This document shows positions 1-7,333 of a DNA stretch of 8,621 bases, in pieces. Source of the DNA: Pseudomonadota bacterium (lineage in GTDB: Bacteria > Myxococcota_A > Polyangia > Fen-1088); the NCBI GenBank assembly GCA_017881285.1, contig JADGRD010000116.1, forward strand, positions 1-8,621, in the 5' to 3' direction. The notes under the pieces are model-generated. The model was not told the origin of the DNA and ran no database searches. It saw only the letters and a program-made list of their open reading frames with translations. The stretch's first letter is position 1. Every line of letters begins with the position of its first letter. The position numbers were made by a program, and so were the translations under genes.

Positions 1-12
1 CCCAGTCGATGA
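1..12 (+). CDS. possible 3' end of an upstream gene (mglB candidate), partial
   Basis: Read from base 1, the frame gives Pro-Ser-Arg and then TGA at 10-12. That stop overlaps the mglA ATG at 9-11 as an ATGA junction, which is typical of translationally coupled genes. In Myxococcus and many relatives, mglB, encoding the roadblock-fold GTPase-activating partner, lies directly upstream of mglA. Only three codons are visible, so assignment to mglB is an inference from gene order and the open frame may be chance. Confidence 0.2.
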   Translation, partial: PSR

Positions 13-602
13 GCTTCATCAACTACTCCTCCCGCGAAATCAACTGCAAGCTGGTGTACTACGGCCCCGGGCTCGGCGGAAAAACCACCAACCTGCAGTT
101 CATCTACGCGCGCACCAGCCCCGAGGCCAAGGGCAAGATGATCTCGCTGGCCACGGAGACCGAGCGCACGCTCTTCTTCGACTTCCTGCCGCTGTCGCTG
201 GGCGAGATCCGCGGTTTCAAGACGCGATTCCATCTCTATACGGTTCCCGGCCAGGTGTTCTACGACGCCAGCCGCAAGCTGATCTTGAAGGGCGTCGACG
301 GCGTGGTCTTCGTCGCCGACTCACAGACCGAGCGCATGGAGGCGAACATCGAATCGCTGGAGAACCTGCGCCAGAACCTCAACGAGCAGGGCTACAACCT
401 CGATAAGCTTCCCTACCTCATCCAGTACAACAAGCGCGACCTGCCGAACGCCGCGCCCCTGGATGAGCTACGCCAGCTCCTCAACCCCACGCTCGTGCCG
501 GAGTTCGAGGCCTGCGCCACCACGGGCGTCGGGGTCTTCGAAACCCTGAAGTCCATCGCCAAGGCGGTGCTCACTGAACTTCGGCGCGGCGGCGGCGGTT
601 AG
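9..602 (+). CDS. mglA: MglA, Ras-like polarity/motility GTPase
   Basis: This is a cytoplasmic small GTPase that, in Myxococcus xanthus, marks the leading pole and drives gliding and type IV pilus motility. MglB and RomR control it there. The 197-residue product is close to the usual 195. The P-loop GPGLGGKTT spans residues 19-27. The switch region contains the arginine-finger position R53 and T54. The unusual G3 motif TVPGQ, with Q82, replaces the classical DTAGQ, and NKRD at 141-144 is the guanine-specificity motif. The P-loop carries Gly at position 23 where I recall Cys in M. xanthus, a mild change. The tail ends in Arg-Arg followed by four Gly. The ATG at 9 matches the conserved MSFINYSSREINCK start. 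The ribosome binding site lies outside the window. The gene downstream begins 24 bp later on the same strand. The family call is very secure; the role in this organism is by homology. Confidence 0.96.
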   Translation: MSFINYSSREINCKLVYYGPGLGGKTTNLQFIYARTSPEAKGKMISLATETERTLFFDFLPLSLGEIRGFKTRFHLYTVPGQVFYDASRKLILKGVDGVVFVADSQTERMEANIESLENLRQNLNEQGYNLDKLPYLIQYNKRDLPNAAPLDELRQLLNPTLVPEFEACATTGVGVFETLKSIAKAVLTELRRGGGG

Positions 603-626
603 TCTTCCGGGGAGCCAGCCGGCCCC

Positions 627-2081
627 ATGAGGCTAGAGCCTTCTCCCATCCGGCGCGCTGCCGTCCTCGCATGCCTCGTGCTGGCGCTGGCTGCTCCCGC
701 GGGCGCCGCCGAGGAGAACGAAGCCGCCTTGAGCAAGATCGTCGAGCTCAACAAGAAGGCGCTGGTCGCGTACGACTCGCTCGACATGGAGACCGCCTCC
801 GCGCTCCTCCATCAGGCGCTCAACGTCTGCAAGAAAGCCGGTCTCGAGAGCCACCCCACGGTCGCCCGAACCCACCTCCATCTCGGTGTCGTCTACATCA
901 GCGGGCTCAAGTTCCCGGAACTGGGGCTGGCCGAATTCCGCGAGGCGCTGACCATCGATCCCAAGATCCAGATCACGAAGTCGCTGTCGAATCCCGAGGT
1001 GCAGGCGGCCTTCGCGGAGGCGCAATCGCCGGACAGCGCCCCCGCAGCGACCGGCAAGCGCGTCCCCTTCCCCACCGGGCAGGAACCGGCGGGCGGGCCC
1101 GCGCTGGACGCCGCCCTGGGCGTGGCTCGCATCAACCATCCGCCGGTGACCCACGCAAACCAAGGACGAGGCATCGAGATCAAGGCTCTAGTGCCGCCCG
1201 GGATGGGGGCGGCCAAAGTCATCCTGGCATACCGGGCGCAAGACGCGGACGACTTCCTGGCGCGGGAGATGACACCCCTCGAGGGAGCGAAGGGGTGGGT
1301 CCATGAATCCATCCCCGCCGAGGCGACCCGCGGAGCTTGGGTGGCGTACTACATCGAAGCCCAGGACGCCGATGACCAGACGGTGGCCCAGAACGGCAGC
1401 CCCGAGGCCCCTCGTCAGATCACTCTCTTCCCCGAAAATGCCGCGGATGAGATCGTGCCGGGCGGCCCGGGTAAAGCCAGGGGCAGGCCCGGACTCGGCC
1501 GCGGCGTTTGGCTGGTCCTGGCGCTCGGCAGCGGTGGGGGCTACCACCGGGGCTCGCCGGAGATGAACCCCGAGGACGCCTCCGGTCATGGCCTCACGGA
1601 CTCCGGATTTGCCCCCGCGCAGCTCCTGCACGTAGCCCCGGAGATCGGCTACTTCCAGCGGGACAACCTCATCCTCTCCGCGCAGGGGCGGTTCCAGTAC
1701 GTGACCGGAACGCAGGACGTGCACATCGGCCAGAAGACCTACCATCCGGCAGTCATGGCCTTCGCCGGGTTGGCCAAGGCGACATGGTTGCCGGCGAGGC
1801 CGGGCCGGCGGTTCCAGCCCTTCGGCAGCGCCATGCTGGGGGCCGGCCAGATCCGCCACGTCATCACCACGCCGGCGAGCGCGAACCTCACCGGGTGCGG
1901 CAGGGGACCGACCTGCCCAGACACCGTGCTCGGCGGCCTGGGCTTGCTCGGTGCGGGCGCGGGCTTCCGCTATCGCCTGACCGAGAGCTTTGGTTTCTAT
2001 GCCGCGCTCAACCTACTCGCCGGGCTGCCCCACTTCATGGTGAACGGCGATCTCAACGCGGGCTTCGTGCTGGTTCGTTGA
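627..2081 (+). CDS. Secreted TPR protein with Ig-like middle and beta-rich (possible barrel) C-terminus
   Basis: The 484-residue product starts with a signal peptide: Arg9-Arg10, a hydrophobic core at 11-23 and an Ala-Gly-Ala-Ala cleavage region near 25-28. Residues about 30-126 form TPR-like helices, with the segment LHLGVVYISGLKFPELGLAE typical of a TPR pair. A Pro/Ala-rich linker follows. Residues about 169-268, from NHPPV through AYYIEAQDAD to QITLF, resemble a beta-sandwich seen in many myxobacterial envelope proteins. A Gly/Arg linker leads to about 190 residues from 292 onward with alternating hydrophobic and glycine-rich strands, like a small outer-membrane barrel. The end (FVLVR) lacks the classical terminal aromatic residue, so a barrel is only likely. 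GGGGAG at 609-614 sits 12 bases before the ATG, a rather long spacing. The 24-bp gap to mglA suggests one transcript. Its function is unknown; an envelope partner of the polarity system is inference from position. Confidence 0.8.
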   Translation: MRLEPSPIRRAAVLACLVLALAAPAGAAEENEAALSKIVELNKKALVAYDSLDMETASALLHQALNVCKKAGLESHPTVARTHLHLGVVYISGLKFPELGLAEFREALTIDPKIQITKSLSNPEVQAAFAEAQSPDSAPAATGKRVPFPTGQEPAGGPALDAALGVARINHPPVTHANQGRGIEIKALVPPGMGAAKVILAYRAQDADDFLAREMTPLEGAKGWVHESIPAEATRGAWVAYYIEAQDADDQTVAQNGSPEAPRQITLFPENAADEIVPGGPGKARGRPGLGRGVWLVLALGSGGGYHRGSPEMNPEDASGHGLTDSGFAPAQLLHVAPEIGYFQRDNLILSAQGRFQYVTGTQDVHIGQKTYHPAVMAFAGLAKATWLPARPGRRFQPFGSAMLGAGQIRHVITTPASANLTGCGRGPTCPDTVLGGLGLLGAGAGFRYRLTESFGFYAALNLLAGLPHFMVNGDLNAGFVLVR

Positions 2082-2087
2082 CATGGG

Positions 2088-2102
2088 AACCCTGGGAGGG
2101 TT
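2088..2102. terminator. small hairpin after the TPR/beta-rich gene
   Basis: AACCCT and AGGGTT form a perfect 6-bp stem around a GGG loop, seven bases past the stop codon of the envelope gene. There is no T-run after it on either strand, so it is at best a weak or Rho-assisted terminator, or simply a barrier to 3' exonucleases. Confidence 0.3.
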
Positions 2103-2186
2103 AGCTCTGCACTCGGCACCTACCGCCCACCCTGCCTCCCCCTCGCTGCGCTCGGCCTCGCCAAACCCTCCCGCGCTCTGGCCACA

Positions 2187-2201
2187 GCGGGCAAAGCCCG
2201 C
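2187..2201. terminator. GC hairpin in the convergent gap before the adenosyltransferase stop
   Basis: GCGGGC and GCCCGC form a perfect 6-bp GC-only stem around an AAA loop (TTT on the other strand). It lies about 15 bases beyond the stop of the leftward adenosyltransferase gene. Its position between two convergent genes fits a terminator for either strand, but no T-run follows. The rest of the gap at 2103-2186 is C-rich and shows no credible gene. Confidence 0.35.
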
Positions 2202-2215
2202 CTCCGCCAACGCGT

Positions 2216-2761
2216 TTAGGCCAACTCGTCACCGCTGCCCACGAGCTGGGCGGCCTGCCGGGCCATCGCAAAAAGGACCAGAGAAAGCCGATTTAGGTAG
2301 GGCACGACGTGGAGGCCCACGGGTTCCGCGGCCGCCAGACGCACGGCCTGGCGCTCGGCGCGCCGGCAGACCGCGCGCGCCACGTGTAGGCAGGATGCGA
2401 CCGGCCCACCGCCGGGCAGGATGAAGGCACGCAGCGCGGGCAGGCGACCGTCGATGTCCTCGACCTCGCGGTCCAGGGTCGCGACATGTTCGGCGGCGAT
2501 GCCCGCCCCGGCCGTTTCGTCGCGCCGGGCAAGCTCCGCGCCGAGCAGGTGCAGCTCGCGCTGGATGCGCCGCAAGGACGCGAGCAGCGGGCCGGCCAGG
2601 GCGGCTTGCGCCCCGCGAGCCGCCAGCGCCAGCCCGAGGAACGACGACAGCTCGTCGATGCTGCCGATGCACTCGATGCGCGGGTCGTCCTTGCGCACCC
2701 GCTGCCCGCTGCCGAGCCCGGTTTCCCCGCCGTCGCCGCGATGCTTGCTAGGCTGGGCCAC
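2216..2761 (-). CDS. Cob(I)alamin adenosyltransferase, PduO/MMAB type
   Basis: Enzymes of this family transfer the adenosyl group of ATP to Co(I) of corrinoids to make coenzyme B12; they act as cytoplasmic trimers of five-helix bundles. With the GTG start chosen here the product is 181 residues, normal for the family. Visible motifs are GDGGETGL (9-16), KDDPRIE (24-30), DEL with the family Asp36, the AFILPGGG stretch (112-119) containing the conserved Phe113, HVAR and CRRAER (126-137), and YLNRLS (155-160). Two positions look odd. The nucleotide-binding start, usually a T-[KR]-x-G-D pattern, reads K-H-R-G-D, and the Asp normally following NRLS is Leu161. The GTG at 2761 is preceded by GGTGGAAG six bases upstream and overlaps the methylase gene by 14 bp. 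A GTG at 2815 would add 18 residues unlike the family. Fold assignment is secure; full activity is not. Confidence 0.87.
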   Translation of the reverse strand: MAQPSKHRGDGGETGLGSGQRVRKDDPRIECIGSIDELSSFLGLALAARGAQAALAGPLLASLRRIQRELHLLGAELARRDETAGAGIAAEHVATLDREVEDIDGRLPALRAFILPGGGPVASCLHVARAVCRRAERQAVRLAAAEPVGLHVVPYLNRLSLVLFAMARQAAQLVGSGDELA

Positions 2762-3599
2762 GACTGGCTTCCACCAGCTTGCGGTTGAGAACGAGGAGCT
2801 CGCGGATGGCGCCACGACGGTCCGCCCGCGAATTGATCATGCGCCGGGCCGAAACCTCGCGAATATCGAAATCCCCGTAGAGCTCGCGAATCAGCGGCGT
2901 GTCGCTGTTCGAGAGCATGAGAAGGCACCCCTTGCGATCGAGCACGCGATAGAGGGCGGCCAGTTTCTCCTGCTCGGCCCGGCCGAACAGTTCGCGCGTG
3001 TAGGCCGTGAAGTAGGAGGTCTTCGAACGCGGGTGATAGGGCGGGTCGAAATAGATGAAGTCGCCGGCCTTGGCCTCGAGCTCGAGCAGGCGAAAATCCG
3101 CCGCCTCGATCTTGGCGCCGGCAAGTTGGGCGGCGGCCTGGCGTAGACACGCCTCGTTGAACAGGCCGGGGTTCCTGTGCTTGCCGAACGGAACGTTGAA
3201 GATGCCACGGCTGTTCACGCGGTAGAGTCCGTTGAAACACGTCTTGTTGAGGTAGATGAGCCGCGCCGCGATGGCCGCGGGTGACTTGGGGCGCTTCTCC
3301 CGCATGGCGAGAAAGAAGTCCTTGCTGTGCTGCTCCCGATACCGGGAGAGCAGCTTGATCACCTGCCCAACGTTGTCCTGCACCGCCTTGAAGCTGTCGA
3401 TGAGCTCGCGGTTGTTGTCCCAGAGAAGCACGCGGCGCGGCTCGACCATGGCCTTGAAATGAAAAAAGACCGCGCCGCTCCCCAAGAAAGGCTCGATGTA
3501 GCGACCGACGCTGCCCTTCGGCGGGTAGAACCGCGCGAGCTGCTGCAGCAGCTGGGTCTTCCCGCCGGCCCACTTGAGGAAGGGTCGTGCAAGTGGCAT
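2748..3599 (-). CDS. dam: DNA adenine N6-methyltransferase, Dam/DpnM-like D12 class
   Basis: This enzyme transfers a methyl group from S-adenosylmethionine to adenine in a short duplex site. The order of motifs is that of the alpha (D12) class: FLKWAGGK (7-14, motif X), EPFLGSGAVFF (36-46, the AdoMet-binding motif I), the N-K-T-C-F-N-G-L-Y-R stretch (118-127), and catalytic DPPY (185-188, motif IV). The 283-residue length is close to E. coli Dam (278). GATC is the likely target by resemblance, but specificity cannot be read from sequence. I prefer the ATG at 3599. It has GGAAG five bases upstream and places FLKWAGGK near the N-terminus, as in relatives. A GTG at 3665 would add 22 residues and coincides with the predicted transcription start. 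No restriction endonuclease or mutH-like gene is adjacent, so it looks solitary. It overlaps the adenosyltransferase gene downstream, suggesting co-translation. Confidence 0.92.
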   Translation of the reverse strand: MPLARPFLKWAGGKTQLLQQLARFYPPKGSVGRYIEPFLGSGAVFFHFKAMVEPRRVLLWDNNRELIDSFKAVQDNVGQVIKLLSRYREQHSKDFFLAMREKRPKSPAAIAARLIYLNKTCFNGLYRVNSRGIFNVPFGKHRNPGLFNEACLRQAAAQLAGAKIEAADFRLLELEAKAGDFIYFDPPYHPRSKTSYFTAYTRELFGRAEQEKLAALYRVLDRKGCLLMLSNSDTPLIRELYGDFDIREVSARRMINSRADRRGAIRELLVLNRKLVEASRGPA

Positions 3600-3671
3600 C
3601 TCGGCTTCCGGCCTGCCCGTGAGAAGCCGGAGCTGGGAATCGCGCTTGTCAGATTTCGCTGGCACGCCGGC

Positions 3672-3701
3672 ATTAGACGCGACCTACTGGCGAAAATGCA
3701 A
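3672..3701 (-). promoter_or_regulatory. candidate sigma-70-type promoter for the methylase gene
   Basis: Read on the minus strand, TTGCAT (3701-3696) and TCTAAT (3677-3672) are separated by 18 bases. The -10 matches TATAAT in five of six positions; the -35 matches in three. A transcript would begin near 3665, leaving a leader of about 65 bases before the preferred ATG at 3599. The AT content of the -10 stands out against GC-rich surroundings. Confidence 0.4.
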
Positions 3702-3784
3702 CGGCGGAAAGGATACCGGCAGGGACAGGCACCACCCCCCTGATGCAACCGGACGACAAGGTGGCCGCCGAGACCGAGCCCTCG

Positions 3785-3804
3785 TGCGCAAGGGTTGCGC
3801 AAGG
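3785..3804. repeat. tandem TGCGCAAGG repeat, possible operator
   Basis: TGCGCAAGG occurs at 3785-3793 and again at 3796-3804, an 11-base period, about one helical turn. The second copy lies within the perfect palindrome TTGCGCAA (3795-3802), and the first is one base short of it. The repeats sit in the divergent methylase/EF-G control region, upstream of both genes. Same-face tandem half-sites of this sort are typical of a transcription-factor binding site, but I cannot name a regulator. Confidence 0.35.
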
Positions 3805-3821
3805 CTGCCGCCGACCGAATG

Positions 3822-3851
3822 TAGAAACGTAGCGCACCTGACGAATAGATT
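3822..3851 (+). promoter_or_regulatory. weak candidate promoter for the EF-G gene
   Basis: TAGAAA (3822-3827) and TAGATT (3846-3851) are spaced by 18 bases, and each matches the sigma-70 consensus in four of six positions. The stretch 3841-3865 is the most AT-rich part of the region upstream of the EF-G gene. It lies just downstream of the TGCGCAAGG repeats. No other -10-like element on the plus strand looked better, but the match is weak. Confidence 0.22.
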
Positions 3852-3954
3852 TCTGTAGCTTTAGCGTCGCTGGCGGCTAAACTGCCGCGCCTTTAGGAAG
3901 AAGATCCGTTGGCCCGAGGTGGGCCATTCCAAGAAAGCACAGGTTAGGAAGTAC

Positions 3955-6068
<2,114 letters not shown>

Positions 6069-6072
<4 letters not shown>

Positions 6073-6080
6073 GCGCCTAC
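6069..6080. repeat. 12-bp palindrome containing both convergent stop codons
   Basis: GTAGGCGCCTAC is its own reverse complement. It holds the TAG of the EF-G gene (6070-6072) and, on the other strand, the TAG of the VOC gene (6079-6077). Only four bases separate the two genes. No terminator hairpin with a T-run is visible on either side, so the two messages must overlap at their 3' ends or stop within the opposing gene. Confidence 0.6.
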
Positions 6081-6463
6081 ACGCGGTCGGGCCAGTGGGA
6101 CAGGCCGATGCGATTGCCTTCGGGGTCGCGGACGTAGATCGTGTAGTCGGTCTGGTCGTAGACGGGGTGGCCGGCCTGGGTGAGCTTGGCGACCCACGCC
6201 TCGCGCTCGCCGCGCGCGATGTGCAGGGCGATGAGGTGGATACCGGAGGCGGCCTCGGCCTTCGCCGGCGTGGGCGCTTCCGCGCGTTCGAGCGCCAGAA
6301 AAGCCCCGCGGCCCACATCCAGCCACAGCGAGCGCTCCGTGCGGCCGTCCGGCGTGGGCCAGCGCCGCAACACGGACAGCCCGAGTACGGAAACGTAGAA
6401 AGTTTCGGCGGCAGCGAGGTCAGCCACCTTCACGGCGATGTGGTGAATGCACGTCGGGCGCAT
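6077..6463 (-). CDS. VOC-superfamily (glyoxalase/dioxygenase fold) protein
   Basis: The 128-residue product is a single-domain vicinal oxygen chelate protein built of two beta-alpha-beta-beta-beta modules. The first module opens with IHHIAVKVADL (6-16), followed by an amphipathic helix ending FYVSVLGL (22-29) and the strand FLALERA with Glu59. The second has IHLIALHIA (75-83, His76 and His81) and ends DPEGNRIGLSHW (113-124). Such proteins usually bind a divalent metal through His, Glu, His and Glu. His8 and Glu59 are present, but the last ligand, Glu in the common NRIEL motif, is Gly120 here, so metal-dependent chemistry may be altered or lost. I chose the ATG at 6463 because HHIAVKV should lie near the N-terminus; a TTG at 6514 would run past the divergent neighbour's start. 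The substrate is not predictable. No strong ribosome binding site is seen. Confidence 0.85.
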   Translation of the reverse strand: MRPTCIHHIAVKVADLAAAETFYVSVLGLSVLRRWPTPDGRTERSLWLDVGRGAFLALERAEAPTPAKAEAASGIHLIALHIARGEREAWVAKLTQAGHPVYDQTDYTIYVRDPEGNRIGLSHWPDRV

Positions 6464-6468
6464 GCGCC
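6457..6468. repeat. 12-bp palindrome over the VOC start codon
   Basis: GGCGCATGCGCC is a perfect palindrome whose centre spans the VOC gene's ATG (6463-6461). It lies at the edge of the 32-bp gap between two divergent genes. It could be a repressor site, or a translation-blocking hairpin in the VOC message, or chance in GC-rich DNA. Confidence 0.3.
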
Positions 6469-6474
6469 TGACTC

Positions 6475-6488
6475 TACACTGGTACACT
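6475..6488 (+). repeat. TACACT direct repeat in the VOC/zinc-ribbon divergent gap
   Basis: TACACT occurs at 6475-6480 and 6483-6488, eight bases apart. Each copy resembles a -10 hexamer (four of six matches to TATAAT). They are immediately upstream of the GTG start of the zinc-ribbon membrane gene, so that gene would have a very short leader if either is used. No convincing -35 was found. Confidence 0.2.
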
Positions 6489-6495
6489 CGCTCAC

Positions 6496-7272
6496 GTGGC
6501 AGGCGAGAACCCAATACACCAGGACAGTCGACCTGCGGGCGGCGACGAGCCGGAAGCGGCGGCGGGCGAGCTGGAGCGGCGGTGCAGCATCTGCCACGCG
6601 GCCATTCCCGCGGAGTTTTTCGTCCTGCGCGGGTTGCTGGTGTGCCCCACTTGCGCCGAGGGCATCCAGCAACGCCAGGCGGGCCGGGGCAAGGTACGTC
6701 GCGCCCTGCTCTTCGGCGCCGTGACGGCGGCGGTGTCCGCGCTCGTCTGGTACCTCCTGACGGCCGCCACCAGCCGGCAACTCGCCGCTTGCGCCGTGTT
6801 GGCCGGCATCGCCGTGGGGCTGGCCGTGCACCAAGGCTCGGGTGGGCGCGGCGGCCTGCGCTATCAGGTCACCGCGGCCCTGCTGGTCTATGCCGCCTTC
6901 GTCCTGCGCTACGTTCCACCGGTCTTCGGCGGCATCGCCGACGCCATCAAGCAGGAACACGCCACCCGCGTGCAGGCCGAAAATCAGCCGCGCGCGGGCG
7001 CAGAGGTCCCCGCTCCACCCGCGCCGACGGCGACCACGCCGGCCACGGCTGCTCCCGGGCCGGGCGCGGCGGCCAGCCGGCCCTCGACCCTCGCCACCCT
7101 CAAGGCGTACTTCGTGTTCACCGCCGTCGCCTGGGGACTGGTGCTGGCCTCGCCCTTCATGCCAGGCACGACGGGCGCGCTGACCTTGCTTTCGCTCGCG
7201 GCCGGCATGGGGCTGGCATTCCGCCTCAACCGCCGCGTGCCCATCCGTGGCCCCTTCCTGGGGACGAGCTAG
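6496..7272 (+). CDS. Zinc-ribbon multi-span membrane protein of unknown function
   Basis: The 258-residue product has a hydrophilic acidic N-terminus and then a four-cysteine zinc ribbon, C30-x2-C33 and C50-x2-C53 separated by 16 residues. A basic stretch (Arg64-Arg69) leads into about five hydrophobic segments, near 70-91, 95-112, 123-140, 203-220 and 226-244. Segments 3 and 4 are separated by a Pro/Ala/Thr-rich, presumably flexible loop (about 165-198). The stretch HQGSGGRGGLRYQ before segment 3 looks like a conserved cytosolic loop of related uncharacterised proteins. The start is GTG at 6496, one of few options that keep the zinc ribbon; no good ribosome binding site is visible. It diverges from the VOC gene and converges on the small basic gene at 7334. 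No catalytic motif was recognised. The N-terminal ribbon may bind a partner protein or nucleic acid, but that is inference. Confidence 0.75.
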   Translation: MAGENPIHQDSRPAGGDEPEAAAGELERRCSICHAAIPAEFFVLRGLLVCPTCAEGIQQRQAGRGKVRRALLFGAVTAAVSALVWYLLTAATSRQLAACAVLAGIAVGLAVHQGSGGRGGLRYQVTAALLVYAAFVLRYVPPVFGGIADAIKQEHATRVQAENQPRAGAEVPAPPAPTATTPATAAPGPGAAASRPSTLATLKAYFVFTAVAWGLVLASPFMPGTTGALTLLSLAAGMGLAFRLNRRVPIRGPFLGTS

Positions 7273-7283
7273 AAACCCAAAAG

Positions 7284-7316
7284 GCGACCAGCGGCCTCCT
7301 CGGTCCAACCGGTCGC
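7284..7316. terminator. possible bidirectional hairpin between convergent genes
   Basis: GCGACC (7284-7289) can pair with GGTCGC (7311-7316). Within the loop, CGGT (7301-7304) can pair with ACCG (7308-7311) as an alternative that overlaps the outer arm by one base. It lies in the 61-bp gap between the zinc-ribbon gene and the small basic gene, where a shared terminator is expected. The loop is long and no T-run follows, so support is weak. Confidence 0.2.
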
Positions 7317-7333
7317 TCGAGATCTGCCGGAAG

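Noticed and set aside
2083..2424. A 113-codon plus-strand frame starting just after the TPR/beta-rich gene.
   Set aside because: Pro/Arg/Ala-rich composition, no ribosome binding site, and it runs antisense into the adenosyltransferase gene.
2293..3573. A 426-codon minus-strand frame across the methylase and adenosyltransferase genes.
   Set aside because: It is out of frame with both genes, is Arg/Ala/Pro-rich and low in structure, and spans their junction, whereas the two in-frame products match known families end to end.
2748..3599. A restriction-modification system around the methylase.
   Set aside because: Neither neighbour resembles an endonuclease: one is an adenosyltransferase and the other an elongation factor. 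The methylase is treated as solitary.
3574..3858. A 94-codon plus-strand frame and a longer one at 3327-3743 across the methylase 5' end and intergenic region.
   Set aside because: They are largely antisense to the methylase gene, cross its promoter, and their products show no domain or start signal.
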